A stretch of DNA of 64,000 nucleotides from Zantedeschia hybrid cultivar (Eukaryota > Streptophyta > Magnoliopsida > Alismatales > Araceae): assembly GCA_030544215.1 (NCBI GenBank), contig JARZZO010000006.1:46166501-46230500 (forward strand), given 5' to 3'. The translations under genes and the position numbers were made by a program. Positions 11,386-21,570 of the stretch are shown here, piece after piece. Within the stretch, counting starts at the first letter, position 1. Each line of letters starts with the position of its first letter. A model generated the notes under the pieces. It had not been told where the DNA came from. It did not search any database and saw only the letters and a list, made by a program, of their open reading frames with translations.

Positions 11386-12102
11386 TCATAACTGTTTCTC
11401 TACCTCATTCTTGAACTCCTTGAACTTCTCGAATGCTTCCGACTTGTACTTCATTAAGTACACATAGCCGAATCTTGAGAAGTCATCGGTGAATGTGATG
11501 AAGTATGAAAAGCCACCTTTGGCTTGGGAGGACATAGGACCACATACATCCGAATGTATTAGTTTCATAATGTCTTTGGCACGTTCTCCATGTCCAGTAA
11601 ATGGAGATTTTGTCATCTTTCCCATAAGGCAGGATTCACATGTCGCAAACGATTCATAATCGAATGCAGTTAAGTAACCATGCTTGTGCAACTTTTGCAA
11701 CCTGCTTTCACCAATATGACTAAGTCTACAATGCCACATGTAGGCTTGGTTTACAAAATTCTTGCTCTTCTTAAGGGCATTATCAATGTGAAGATTATAA
11801 TAAGAAACATCTAATAGATATAGACCGTTGACTAAAGATACCGAAGCTATTGATTTATTACCATAATAAATCGAACAACTTCTATTCTCAATAGATAACC
11901 TATATCCCATCTTGTCCAAACAAGATACTGATATGATGTTCTTTATTATGCTAGGAACATAATAACAATCTTCCAATGAAAAGACGTCTCCCGATAGAAC
12001 CCTGAGGTTTGCTGTCCCTACAGCAATCGCCGCAACTTTTGCGTCGTTTCCTAGCCTCAATTCCACCTCGCCTTTTCTCAGCTTACGCTTACTTTTCAGC
12101 AT
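11386..12102 (-). pseudogene. Element A: protease end, GAG-pre-integrase and integrase N-terminal half
   Basis: Open for 238 codons. Blocks in order are DCYYVPSIIKNIISVSCLD (after protease), then the zinc-binding WHCRLSHIGE and CESCLMGK (HHCC), then LIHSDVCGPM with the first catalytic Asp and FTDDFSRFGYVYLM with the second. Integrase inserts the cDNA into the host genome. The frame ends at a stop after VEKQL, just before the catalytic Glu. Upstream it is separated from gag-protease by a stop after CYDV. Confidence 0.88.
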
Positions 12103-12519
12103 CTACACATCATAGCAGATATGAGAAGCACATTCGGTATCTAATACCCAAGATGTGGAATCTTTTACTGATAAGTTGATATCTATCATATAGATATCTG
12201 AAGCTTTAGACAGCTTCATCTTTCCATGAGCTTTATCGTTGAGGAACTCCTTGCAGTTCCTCTTCCAGTGACCATGTTGCTTACAGTGGAAGCAATCACC
12301 CTTTACTATTCGTTTGCCTTTGTCCTTCGCTCTTTTATTGATAGCGATCATCTCTGCGTCAAGGGCATCCAATGTCGGTTCAGCAGGAAGATCAGCTGTA
12401 AGGACATAGGCAAAGTGCTCAGATTTGAAGACACTCTTCATATTTCTGAGCTCATCCGAGTAGTTCAGGCTAGTCAAATGTTTGGCATCAAGTATGTCAC
12501 GGAATGCGTTATTCGACAA
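12103..12519 (-). pseudogene. Element A: gag with large internal deletion, plus protease active site
   Basis: 138 codons starting MSNNAFRDILDAKHLTSLN. The N-terminus is normal up to LDAEMIAINK and then jumps in frame to KGKRIVKGDCFHCKQHGHWKRNC, the CCHC knuckle. Compared with B, about 150 residues of the gag core are missing. The protease motif SWVLDTECASHIC follows; Glu replaces the Gly of the usual DTG, which should inactivate it. The start is set by the conserved MS...LDA opening shared with B, C and D. Confidence 0.85.
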
Positions 12520-15382
12520 ATATAATTCCTACAGCAGATAGGTAATCTAATTTTAGCAGATGTTCCATTATTAACCTTTTTAAAAACAAGACATGGTCTT
12601 TAAATCAAGTTTTAACTCCCATTAATTTTCAACGGACTGTATGACCCTCAGCTATACAAAACGGGAGACGCCGACAGTCTCCTAGTGGGGATCAGAATCT
12701 CAATGACTTGCAATATAGCCTTGTAGATAGCACAACAAACTGTAATATAATCAAAGAGCACCCAACTCATAGGACTTGCAACTCCTTGCAATATCTGATC
12801 ATAGCTTCGGTCCCCAGAGGTTTAATGGCCTTGTGGATAGCACAACAAGCCACTATTCTAGTCTAAGCTAACCATCGTTACGCGACGAGCATAGATTTGC
12901 ATGCAGTACTTGTTGATAGCATAACAAAGCTACATGGTTCCTCTACCCCGATCATATAGGCATCTAATGCCATAGCCACAATTTCTCCTCCCAATTAAAC
13001 ATGCCTTGTGGATAGCACAACAAACCTACCTAAAGTGATTTGAATCCTATGACTATAAGAATGGTGGACCACGCGGTAAGTTATTAACTACTCACGTTAC
13101 GGCTTAGAGTTTAGATGAGGGTATTTAGATAACTTTTATCTTGGTCTCTCCTAGGTGATAGTATATAAATATATCGTATATATTTACTAAATACTATACC
13201 TGCTTTGATTCATAATCAAAAGAAAACAATGCATCACATACATGTCATTAGTGTGGTCATGGATATCACAGTGGGTTTGACTGGAGCCAACAGCCAAACA
13301 CACACACAATTCTAATATAACATTTACATTAGAGAATCAGCAAACACATAGGCAAAGGATCTGTATCACATCGCCTTCCTAGTTGCATCTGTGGATCATC
13401 CTCGCTCTTTCCTCGGTTGCCTCAATCATATTACATCAAATTCTAGAATTTACATGTAATTATAAGAGAGCCTTATGGCGAGTACAAGAGAGAGGGAGGT
13501 AGAAATACATCGGAGTATGAGAGAGAGAGAGATACGTAAATCTCTATTTATTAACAATTAATAAATAAACATTCATCCACGATCCATACAATCCATTCAT
13601 CATATGAATAATTAAATAAGTGCATATCCATGACCACGGTATGTTTTAAACATTCCACATATGATTCAGCGCATCACATGGCTAAAATAAAAGAGTTTTC
13701 AAAATATATAATTTTGGGTTTCAAAAAGTTGGGATCCAATCAAAATTGGTATTTGAATTTCGAAAACACTTTCAATCAATTTAACATCCAATCAAATCTA
13801 ATTTAAAAGTATCAAAACACACATCACATATGCACACACTCCAAATTAATAAGTCCGGATTATTCCATGCAATTTAGAACATTTCTAATAAGATAACACT
13901 TAGATTAAACTCCATTAATAATCTAACAATTAGACTATTAATGACTAATTTAACTCTTAGATTAGTTTAACAAAGTTAAATAATAATTTAACACTTAAAT
14001 TAATAATCAACTATAATTAATTATTAACTACTAACCAAATACTTAGATTAGTTAATTAATGTTAATTACTAATTTAACACTTAAATTATTAATCAACACT
14101 AATTAATTAATAATTCACATCTAACACTTAGATAAGTTAATTTAAAACTAATCATTAATTTTAACACTTAAATTAACAGTTAACTCTAATTAACTAATAA
14201 TTACTAATCTAACTCTTAGATTAGATAATTAATGTTATCATTAATTTAACCATTAAATTAATAATTAACATTAATTAATTAAAGACTACTAATTTAACAC
14301 ATAAATTAGTTTTTAAAATTAATTATTATTTTAACTCTTAAATTAGTAACTAACTCTAACATTAATTAACAATTAGATAAAATAATAATTAATAATCTAA
14401 CATTTAGATTAATAAATATTAATCACTAATTTAACAGTTAAATTAGTTAAATCAAAGTTAATTATTAGTTTATCATTTAATCTAATAATTAACTCTAATT
14501 TATTAAAACTAATTGTTAATAATCATGATTCAAAATCATTATGCCCAAATAATTAAAATTGATTAATAAATTTAAATATCAAAACCATTTTAAATTTTAA
14601 ATTAATATCATATTTTAATTTCATAAATTGGACATGGGGTTTACTTGGGGTTTAAATGGAAACATGGGTTTTAATTAAGAAAAGGGGGACCCAACGGGTT
14701 CAGCCCCATGGCCTAGCCATGGCTCGGCCCCTTGCTGAGCAAGGGCTCGAGCCAAGCTCAAAGGGGGTGCCCAGTCCAGCGTTGGACCGAGCCAGTCAGA
14801 CTGGCCCTCACTCTTTCTTCAAGAAAACCCTAGCCGAGAGCCCCTTTATTGCAAGGATGCAGGGGCCGGCGGCGGGCCTCCTGTGCCGCCCGGCGGCTAG
14901 CCACCGGCGTCGGTCGGGCTCGCCGGCAACACCCCCAGCGTTGGCGGGACCCCCGGCACCAGTAGATCCCCAAAAGAGGAACAAATAGGGCCTCTAAAAT
15001 TCCCCAAAAAAATATGGTTTTTGTTCAAACCGTGAGCAAGGAAGGAAGTGGGAGATCCCTCTGGCCATCTCCAGCGGCCCATCCGTCACCGACTAGAATC
15101 CCAGTGAACACAGGGTGACAATCCCCAAAGGATCCGGGGTCCCGGGCCTTCATCCCAACGCTTGGGAAGCCCGAATGAGGCCGCCATAAACCCCGTTCTT
15201 CATCACATGAAGAACACGAAAATAACCCCAAAAATTCTGATTTCCAAGATTAAAAAATTAATCTAATTAATCGTGTTCATCATATGAACACAGATCCAAC
15301 AATCAATCGAAATTGTGCTTGGAATAATCTTAGGAAAAAATTAATTTCGGAGATCGAAACGGGACGAGAAACAGTGGAACCT
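12520..15382 (-). other. Element A: untranslated leader
   Basis: Long region between primer site and gag with no credible coding. From the 5' side it has a GC-rich block (about 14690-14990), an AT-rich tract (13550-14650) with many AATTTAA-loop-TTAAATT palindromes, a purine-rich patch (13470-13550), and the hairpin array near gag (12640-13030). The same order is seen in the leaders of B, C and D. Confidence 0.75.
12640..13030 (-). repeat. Element A: leader hairpin array
   Basis: Four copies (plus strand about 12719-12740, 12829-12850, 12908-12930, 13004-13025) of a core that reads TTGTTGTGCTATCCACAAGG on the sense strand. The core itself folds (TTGTG, loop CTATC, CACAA). At two sites the flanks pair: TAGTGG with CCATTA, and CATGTAG with CTGCATG (each with one G-U). 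A further hairpin GGAGAC, loop, GTCTCC lies at about 12663-12690 next to the invariant sense-strand motif CTGATCCCCACTAG. Confidence 0.65.
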
Positions 15383-15395
15383 GGCTCTGATACCA
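15383..15395 (-). other. Element A: primer-binding site
   Basis: Minus strand TGGTATCAGAGCC, one base inside the 5' LTR. Complementary to the 3' end of plant initiator Met tRNA, the usual copia minus-strand primer. Confidence 0.9.
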
Positions 15396-15396
15396 C

Positions 15397-16944
15397 TGTT
15401 GGGTTCTCGGGGTTCTTCAGATCGCTCAGGCAGCGAAAAATAGCGATCCGTTTTTCCCGTTTCGAATAAATAAAAATGATAATCGGATTATCGAAATCTT
15501 ACCGTGTGCGGATTCAAATTCGCAACCGTTCGGTTCCGTCGGTGCGACACCGCAAGCCGCGCAAGTGCCCGACCTCTAGCGGAGTTCACGTGATTCTCCT
15601 CGCGACGGATATCCTTACGTTCCTCGTTCTTCGCAGCCACAAAACCTCCGCCGGTCACCGAAACGATCGCCGCAACGCGCGGACGATTTCCTATTGAACA
15701 GGAGTCAGAGAAGAGGCAGAGCAGATCCGGAGATCCGGATCTGTCCTGGGGAGCCAGAGAGAGAGAGAAACAGAGGAGGGGGCAGCTAGGGTTAGCAGCA
15801 GCTTGGGCGGCTCAGCCCGTTCACTATATTTTATACTAACCGCGCGGTTTTTCATAAAAATCCCCAGTTTGTATAAAACCCACTTATTTATCCATCGCCT
15901 TGAGAATCATTTGCGTGTGACCCTCTGGGCCCAATTACCAGTCCGGTTAATAGCCCAATAAGCCTAGTAACTCTTTACTGGTTTTATTAATCAATTAATA
16001 ACTCTTTATTAATTAATTAATCAATCGAATTGATGTCGCTCATCGAATTCGACTGGACCTCCGATCACGTTGAGTGCCAAGCAACACCGCGTGAACCCGA
16101 AGGTATCGCAGTTAAGCAACCCACTCTTGGAACCTTTCCGCCGACAGTTACCGCGTGGATATAATTCATCATTCGTACAACGCTCTCGAGTCAACTCAAG
16201 GTATGGCGTACTGTCAAACCCTAACCAGTCGACTCACTTGGATTGGATGCCACTGATGAATATCGGAAAACTCATTTCCCGATATTATCGTCCGCCCTGA
16301 CTAGGGACTTCCACACATCCTTCCTAGTGCATTCTCTCTCTAACTACCAAGAGCGAATGATTCCTTATTGACACACAATTCCTTTCGACGGTATTCCGCT
16401 GTACCAAATCCTTGGCGGTTTAGAATCCCGTGGTTAGAGATTCGTAAACCAAGGTCAAAGCACAGAAGTCCACCGACAAGGTGTCCTTGGTGTCTCAAGT
16501 CCGAGGACCATCCACGCAACTGTGACAATAGAATCAATTTGGTTGATAGTGAGGTACAATACCATCCAGCGATTCAGTTAGGTTAGTTCAGTGAACTCAT
16601 TCTCCAATGAGCATCTACAGATTCGCCTTAGTGTTTCCACACAAGTGACTTATGAGATTAGTCACCCTCATCATATTAGCAGGAGTAATATGTACTAGTC
16701 TAACCGGATATCCGATGTCCTTCTCGGATATCCTCCGACTAGAAACAATTAAGAATATGTGTTTAAGTGATCAGTCTCATTAGTATGATCTCATTATAAT
16801 CTGATCACTATTGCACATATTTACGGATTTCATTATGAGATGATAATTAATGCGATTTACACATAATGAATATTATGCCATTATATTAATAAATGAACGA
16901 GATTTACATAGTCAGATTGGCTTGTAGGCCACCTAAGATTAACA
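15397..16944 (-). repeat. Element A: 5' LTR
   Basis: 1548 bp, from GAACCCAACA (lower edge) to TGTTAATCTT (upper edge) on the minus strand. It aligns throughout with the 3' LTR at 7682-9097 apart from the roughly 120-bp deletion there. A TATA-like box on the minus strand lies near 15826-15838. Flanked by the TSD gaatc at 16945. Confidence 0.9.
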
Positions 16945-16949
16945 GAATC

Positions 16950-17144
16950 TTCCGACCATTTTGCATAATTTAGTTGATCACCCTCCTTGGCATCAGAGGG
17001 AGGCTCAGGTTGATTCGTGTCTAACACGTACACAATCTTTTCGGCTATTAACACTATTTACAGATTACGCAGCCAGTCTTGAAAATTAGGTCCAGTCAAT
17101 TTGTTTACATCCAAGATGCTACAGAGGGGATTCCACAACGACAT
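16950..17144 (-). pseudogene. Element D: gag N-terminus
   Basis: ATG at 17144-17142 begins MSLWNPLCSILDVNKLTG, matching the gag opening of B (MSSPNPLRCILDANKLTG). A stop follows DWLRNL; the frame then continues through EKIVYVLDTNQPEPPSDA and LNYAKWSED to the A insertion, after which it resumes at 7681. Start chosen by homology with B. Confidence 0.8.
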
Positions 17145-19296
17145 GATGATCTGAATGAAAAATAAAAGACAATATTTTAACATGCGTTCAAGGTTCCAAC
17201 TTTAGATATGGTTTTCTATCTTAGTTAGCTCCACTATTTTGCGTTGAACTATATGACCCTCAATCACATAGAACGGGAGATCACGACGATCATCCTAGCG
17301 GGTCGGAATCCCAATAGAACTGAGATGCAACCTTGTGGAAAGCACAACAAATCACATCCCATTCCTTGGGCAGTTAATAGCACTTGCATCCAATGTAATA
17401 TCCGACTTTCGGCCCCCGAGCAGTCATCCTCTTGTGGAAAGCACAACAAAGGATACTCCCAGTTAGATCGCAACCTTGTGGAAAGCACAACAAATCACAT
17501 CCCATTCCTTGGGCAGTTAATAGCACTTGCATCCAATGTAATATCCGACTTTCGGCCCCCGAGCAGTCATCCTCTTGTGGAAAGCACGACAAAGGATACT
17601 CCCAGTTAGATCGCACCACCATTACTACACATCAATGAGTTCGTGACCCGACCCTTGTGGAAAGCACAACAAGGCCAAGTTCAGTCCCTCATCCCATTGA
17701 AGCAAGGCTTTAGGGCTGAGATCCTGCCACCAAATCATGAACCTTGTGGAAAGCACAACAAATCTATGACATAATGGCATTCAGTCACCCTATAATGGTG
17801 GAGGGCCACGACGACTTCTAAAGCCACGTTCACAGATCTAATATTTATAAAAGAGGGTATTTTGCTTTTATCTTGGTCTCACCTTAAGTGGTAGAATAAA
17901 TATATTCGAGCTATATATTTACTGTACCTAGTAATTGCTCAAAATAAATACATCTCATGCAAATAAATAAGCCTGGGTGATCATGGACTCTAAGTAAAGC
18001 TATGCTGATATCCAGCCTACTTCCCAAGCAGCAAGATCATCCTCGCAGTTTGTCCGCCATGCCTTCAACCTCCATCCGCAGCATTAATTACAATAATTAC
18101 ACGGCTCGCAGGCCGGAAAAAGAATTACAAGCCAAATAATTTCCAGCAGCCTTTAAGGCGTGTATACTCATCGGAGGAAGATAGAATTACATTGGAATTT
18201 AAAATAGAGGAAGAAGGAAGGCTCGAAGGCCTAAGACGAACTGAGCTAAGTCCATGATCACCCTCCATTCCAAACACAATCATATCAATCACAGAAGGGT
18301 TATTTTTGAAAATAATCCTTATATTTGGATTGAAATCATGGGTTGTGCATACGAGAAATTTTGGTCATATTTAATTTTGAAAAACTCATCGTTATATTAA
18401 AAATTAATCTAACAAAGTCCAAAATAATTAAGGCATCACAGTAACATCTATTCACAGAACCATTCTATACATGTAAGAGGATACACACATGAATTTAAAA
18501 TTTAAAATTCAATCAATCAACAACAATTAAGACAATCATGAAATTTAAATTCAAATTAATCATCCAATGACATAATACAATTTAATTAAATGATTGTCTT
18601 CAATTATCTTTCATTAAAATTCACAATTTATTCCTTTGAAAATTATCCAATAATTTTGCAAATTCAAAATTTGAATTTTAACGATAATCCTCTCAAAATT
18701 TTGAATTTAACAATTATCTAATAATTAAAAATTTGAAAGTTTGAATTTATACGTAAACTTCAATTAAACTCAAAATTTACATAATAATTATCAAATTAAT
18801 CAATAATAAATTTAATTAATCCTATCCGATAATTATTATAATTTTTAAGACAAAATTTTAATTTTCTTGGCCAGTGTAGTGCGCAGTGCGTGCTGGAGCA
18901 GTGTGCCTAACAGTGTTAAAAATCAGGCAACACTTAATTTTAAATATTTTAAAATTAATCCGATGGCAAACCGGTGTGCCTTCCACCCAGTGGAAGGCCA
19001 CATGGCTGGCCGTCCACTCCAAGTGGATGGCCATGCATGGCCATTTAATTTTTTTTTTTTTTGAAAAATTTTTAGAAAACAAATTCCCCAAACTCGACGG
19101 CCACTCCAAGAGCCGTTTACGTTCAGGACGGCCACTCCAAGTGCCATTTACATGGCCATGGACGGCGGCCCAGATGACTCCCACTGTCTCCGAAAAATAA
19201 ATTTTTCAGGACCCAAAAATTAAAATAAAATTGAAGAACTTGAACATAATGTTACAACATAGATCATTGTTCCCAGTTGCATCAACAGGAGCCTAA
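17145..19296 (-). other. Element D: untranslated leader
   Basis: Non-coding. Near gag it has six copies of the hairpin core in the variant TTGTG, loop CTTTC, CACAA (plus strand about 17331, 17430, 17473, 17572, 17652, 17742). An AT-rich stretch follows (18280-18860), then a short palindrome-rich GC patch at 18960-19150 (for example ggccatgcatggcc). Same overall plan as the other copia leaders. Confidence 0.7.
17331..17614 (-). repeat. 142-bp tandem duplication in the D leader
   Basis: The 142-bp unit at 17331-17472 is repeated at 17473-17614 with about one visible difference (cacaac versus cacgac). Each unit carries two hairpin cores, so the duplication raised the core count from four to six. 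The near identity suggests it is much younger than the element or was homogenised. Confidence 0.85.
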
Positions 19297-19313
19297 ACCT
19301 GGCTCTGGTACCA
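19297..19313 (-). other. Element D: primer-binding site
   Basis: Minus strand TGGTACCAGAGCCAGGT, one base inside the LTR edge. One mismatch from the initiator Met tRNA complement seen in A, B and C (TGGTATCAGAGCC). Confidence 0.8.
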
Positions 19314-19314
19314 C

Positions 19315-20012
19315 TGTTTGTTTCGGTCGTAACTCCCGGGAAATCACAGAAGCGGAAGAACGTAAAACGAAATGATTTCCTAAACTGGTTCAGGCTCCAA
19401 TTGATGCAACAAAAATGATCTAAATAAATCACACGAGATTTTCACCTTGCACAGTACGCGTTGTCTTGTGAAAATCGATGCCGAACTCCTCGAATCTTTG
19501 AGCTGCACAAGCGTACGACCTCTAGAGATGATCCACACGAACCCTCGCAGCAACGGAGTTTTCCTTCTCCAACCCGCACAATCCTTGAGCCTTCCTGGGA
19601 AGAATCCAATCCTTCAGCTTGACGGCCAACTATATGTGAATGGGTTTCATTACCTACGTTACGGGTTGGAGAACATAGGTTATATATAGGAATATTAAGG
19701 CGGTAGCTTGAACCGCCTCGTTTAACCAAACCCATCTTTAACTGCCGCAGTTAAGGTAAACCCCAAGGTATATTATATATCAATATATTCTTATTAGCTT
19801 ATTTATCAAATAAGCCTAATAACATATATATTATATATATGCCCTTTATATTATTGCATATATACTTTTAAGCCATTCACAGATTCATTTCTCAAAACAA
19901 TCTAATGCTTTAGTATATTTGTCGATACAATAATATTCCGTTCTGTAAGAGTTATTTGTGTGTAATCCTCTAGGCCCATTATCTCTCTGGTTTAAAGATC
20001 CATTAACTTCTA
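19315..20012 (-). repeat. Element D: 5' LTR, distal (gag-side) part
   Basis: Minus strand ends GACCGAAACAAACA at 19315. The upper edge at 20012 is the insertion point of C (TSD ttcta, 20008-20012); the LTR resumes at 47263. It matches, in reverse orientation, 48608-49342. A TATA-like box (minus CCTATATATAACC) lies near 19676-19690. Confidence 0.85.
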
Positions 20013-21556
20013 TGTTAGTATTAGACGGCCTCAAAGTCAATCCGATACTGTGTACTGATTCAGATTATTATTAATAAATGACAATAATTCATTGTGTGTA
20101 ATTAATTCGATCTATGTTTATCGTATCACAATGAAGTCCACGAACATGTACAACAGTCTTCGGATTATGATAAGATCATAATTACGGGACCGAAGACTTA
20201 TAAACACATGTTCTTAATTGTTCCTAGTCATAGGATGTTTGAGATAGGACATCGAACACCTGGATAGACTAGTATAGGTTACTTCAGCTCATATGATGAG
20301 GGTGACTGATTCCATAAGTCACTTGTGTGGAGACACTATGCTGAACCTGTAGGTGCTCATTGGCGAATGAGTTCTCTGAACTGATCCGACTATGAATCGC
20401 TGGATGATAAACACCTCACTGTTAACCAGCTCGATTCTTTTGTCACGGTTGCGTGGATGATCCTTGGACTTGAGACGCCAAAGATATCTTGTTGGTAGGT
20501 TTCTGAACTTTGACCTTGACTAACGAATCCCTAACCATGGGTTATCAATAAGTCAAGCGATCGGGTTCAGGGAAATGCCCTCGAAGGTAATTGTGTATTC
20601 AATACGGGATCATCCGCTCTCGGTAGTTTGAGAGAGAATGTTCCGGGAATGATGCACTTAAAGTCCCTGGCCAGGGCGGACTCTGTATTTGATAAGGAGT
20701 TATCAGATTTAGATTAGCGGCATCTGATTCAAGTGAACCGACCGAATAGGGTTTAACAGTAAACCATACCCTAGGTCGATTCGGGAACATTGCACGGATG
20801 AAGGATTATAACCGTGCGCTAATCGATGACAGAAAGGTTCCAATAGAGGATTGCGATAACCCCAGTGCCATTTAGGATCATGCGATGTTGCTTGTGGGAC
20901 AATAAATTCGGCTGATTAATTGAATATAAGGATATTAATTAATTCAGTGGGTCAGTAAAAGGTTACTGGGCTTAATGGGCTATTAACTGGATTGGTATTT
21001 GGGCCTAGAGGGTCACACGCAAATGGTTTTCAAGTCGATGGATAATCCGACAGGATTTCAGATAAGTCTGGGTTTTTATGAAAAACCGCAAACAGACTTA
21101 TTATAAAAGAATAGATACTACGTCGGGGGACAACAACCCTAACCTAGCCGTCGTTCTTTCTCTCTCTCTCCTCTCTTCTGGGCGTGCGACACGAGGCGGC
21201 CATCTGGAGGCTTCGCTTCGATTCCCGACTGCTCCGCCTTCCGTCCGACGGGAGATTTCGAATCGGCATGTCGCAGGAGATTACGCGCAGCCAGACGGCA
21301 TCCATGAACGCTGCATCGAGCAAGGAGGCGAGGACGATCCATCGCGAGGAGAACCGCGTGGATACCGCTAGAGGTCGGGCATCTACGCGACTTGCGGCAT
21401 TGCTCCGATGGAACCAGAAAATGAACGCGGATTCGAATCCGCGCAAGGTAAATCTGATTTACTTCGGTCTTGTTTTGTTGATCGAAACGGGATGGATCCG
21501 ATCCCGAAATTCGGTCGGATCCCGACACAGTGATCCCAATAGTGGTGATCCCAACA
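20013..21556 (+). repeat. Element C: 5' LTR
   Basis: 1544 bp, TGTTAGTATT to GATCCCAACA. Relative to the 3' LTR it lacks about 45 bp around 20890 (the block gcatccaacgtgatcgg is absent). TATA-like box TTATTATAAAAG near 21099-21110, followed by a CT-rich start region. Confidence 0.9.
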
Positions 21557-21557
21557 G

Positions 21558-21570
21558 TGGTATCAGAGCC
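21558..21570 (+). other. Element C: primer-binding site
   Basis: TGGTATCAGAGCC one base after the LTR end; matches initiator Met tRNA. Confidence 0.9.

Larger units (their letters stand above)
7682..16944 (-). mobile_element. Element A: near-complete Ty1/copia retrotransposon
   Basis: 9263 bp, flanked by the 5-bp duplication gaatc (7677-7681 and 16945-16949). Minus-strand order: 5' LTR, initiator-Met-tRNA primer site, a leader of about 2.9 kb, gag, protease, integrase, RT, RNase H, polypurine tract, 3' LTR. Pol order (integrase before RT) shows Ty1/copia. The long LTRs and long structured leader resemble elements B, C, D and H. I cannot place the lineage without a tree. The coding region has several stops and a gag deletion, so A is not autonomous now. 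Confidence 0.9.

Noticed and set aside
15383..15395. tRNA gene at the TGGTATCAGAGCC motifs (15383, 21558, 30622, 39860)
   Set aside because: Only the 3' tRNA complement is present, adjacent to LTR ends; no cloverleaf follows. These are primer-binding sites.
17331..17765. CRISPR-like array (repeats with spacers) in the D leader, similarly in A and B
   Set aside because: Spacers vary in length and two are a simple tandem duplication. Arms pair around the repeats, the context is a plant retrotransposon leader, and there are no cas genes.
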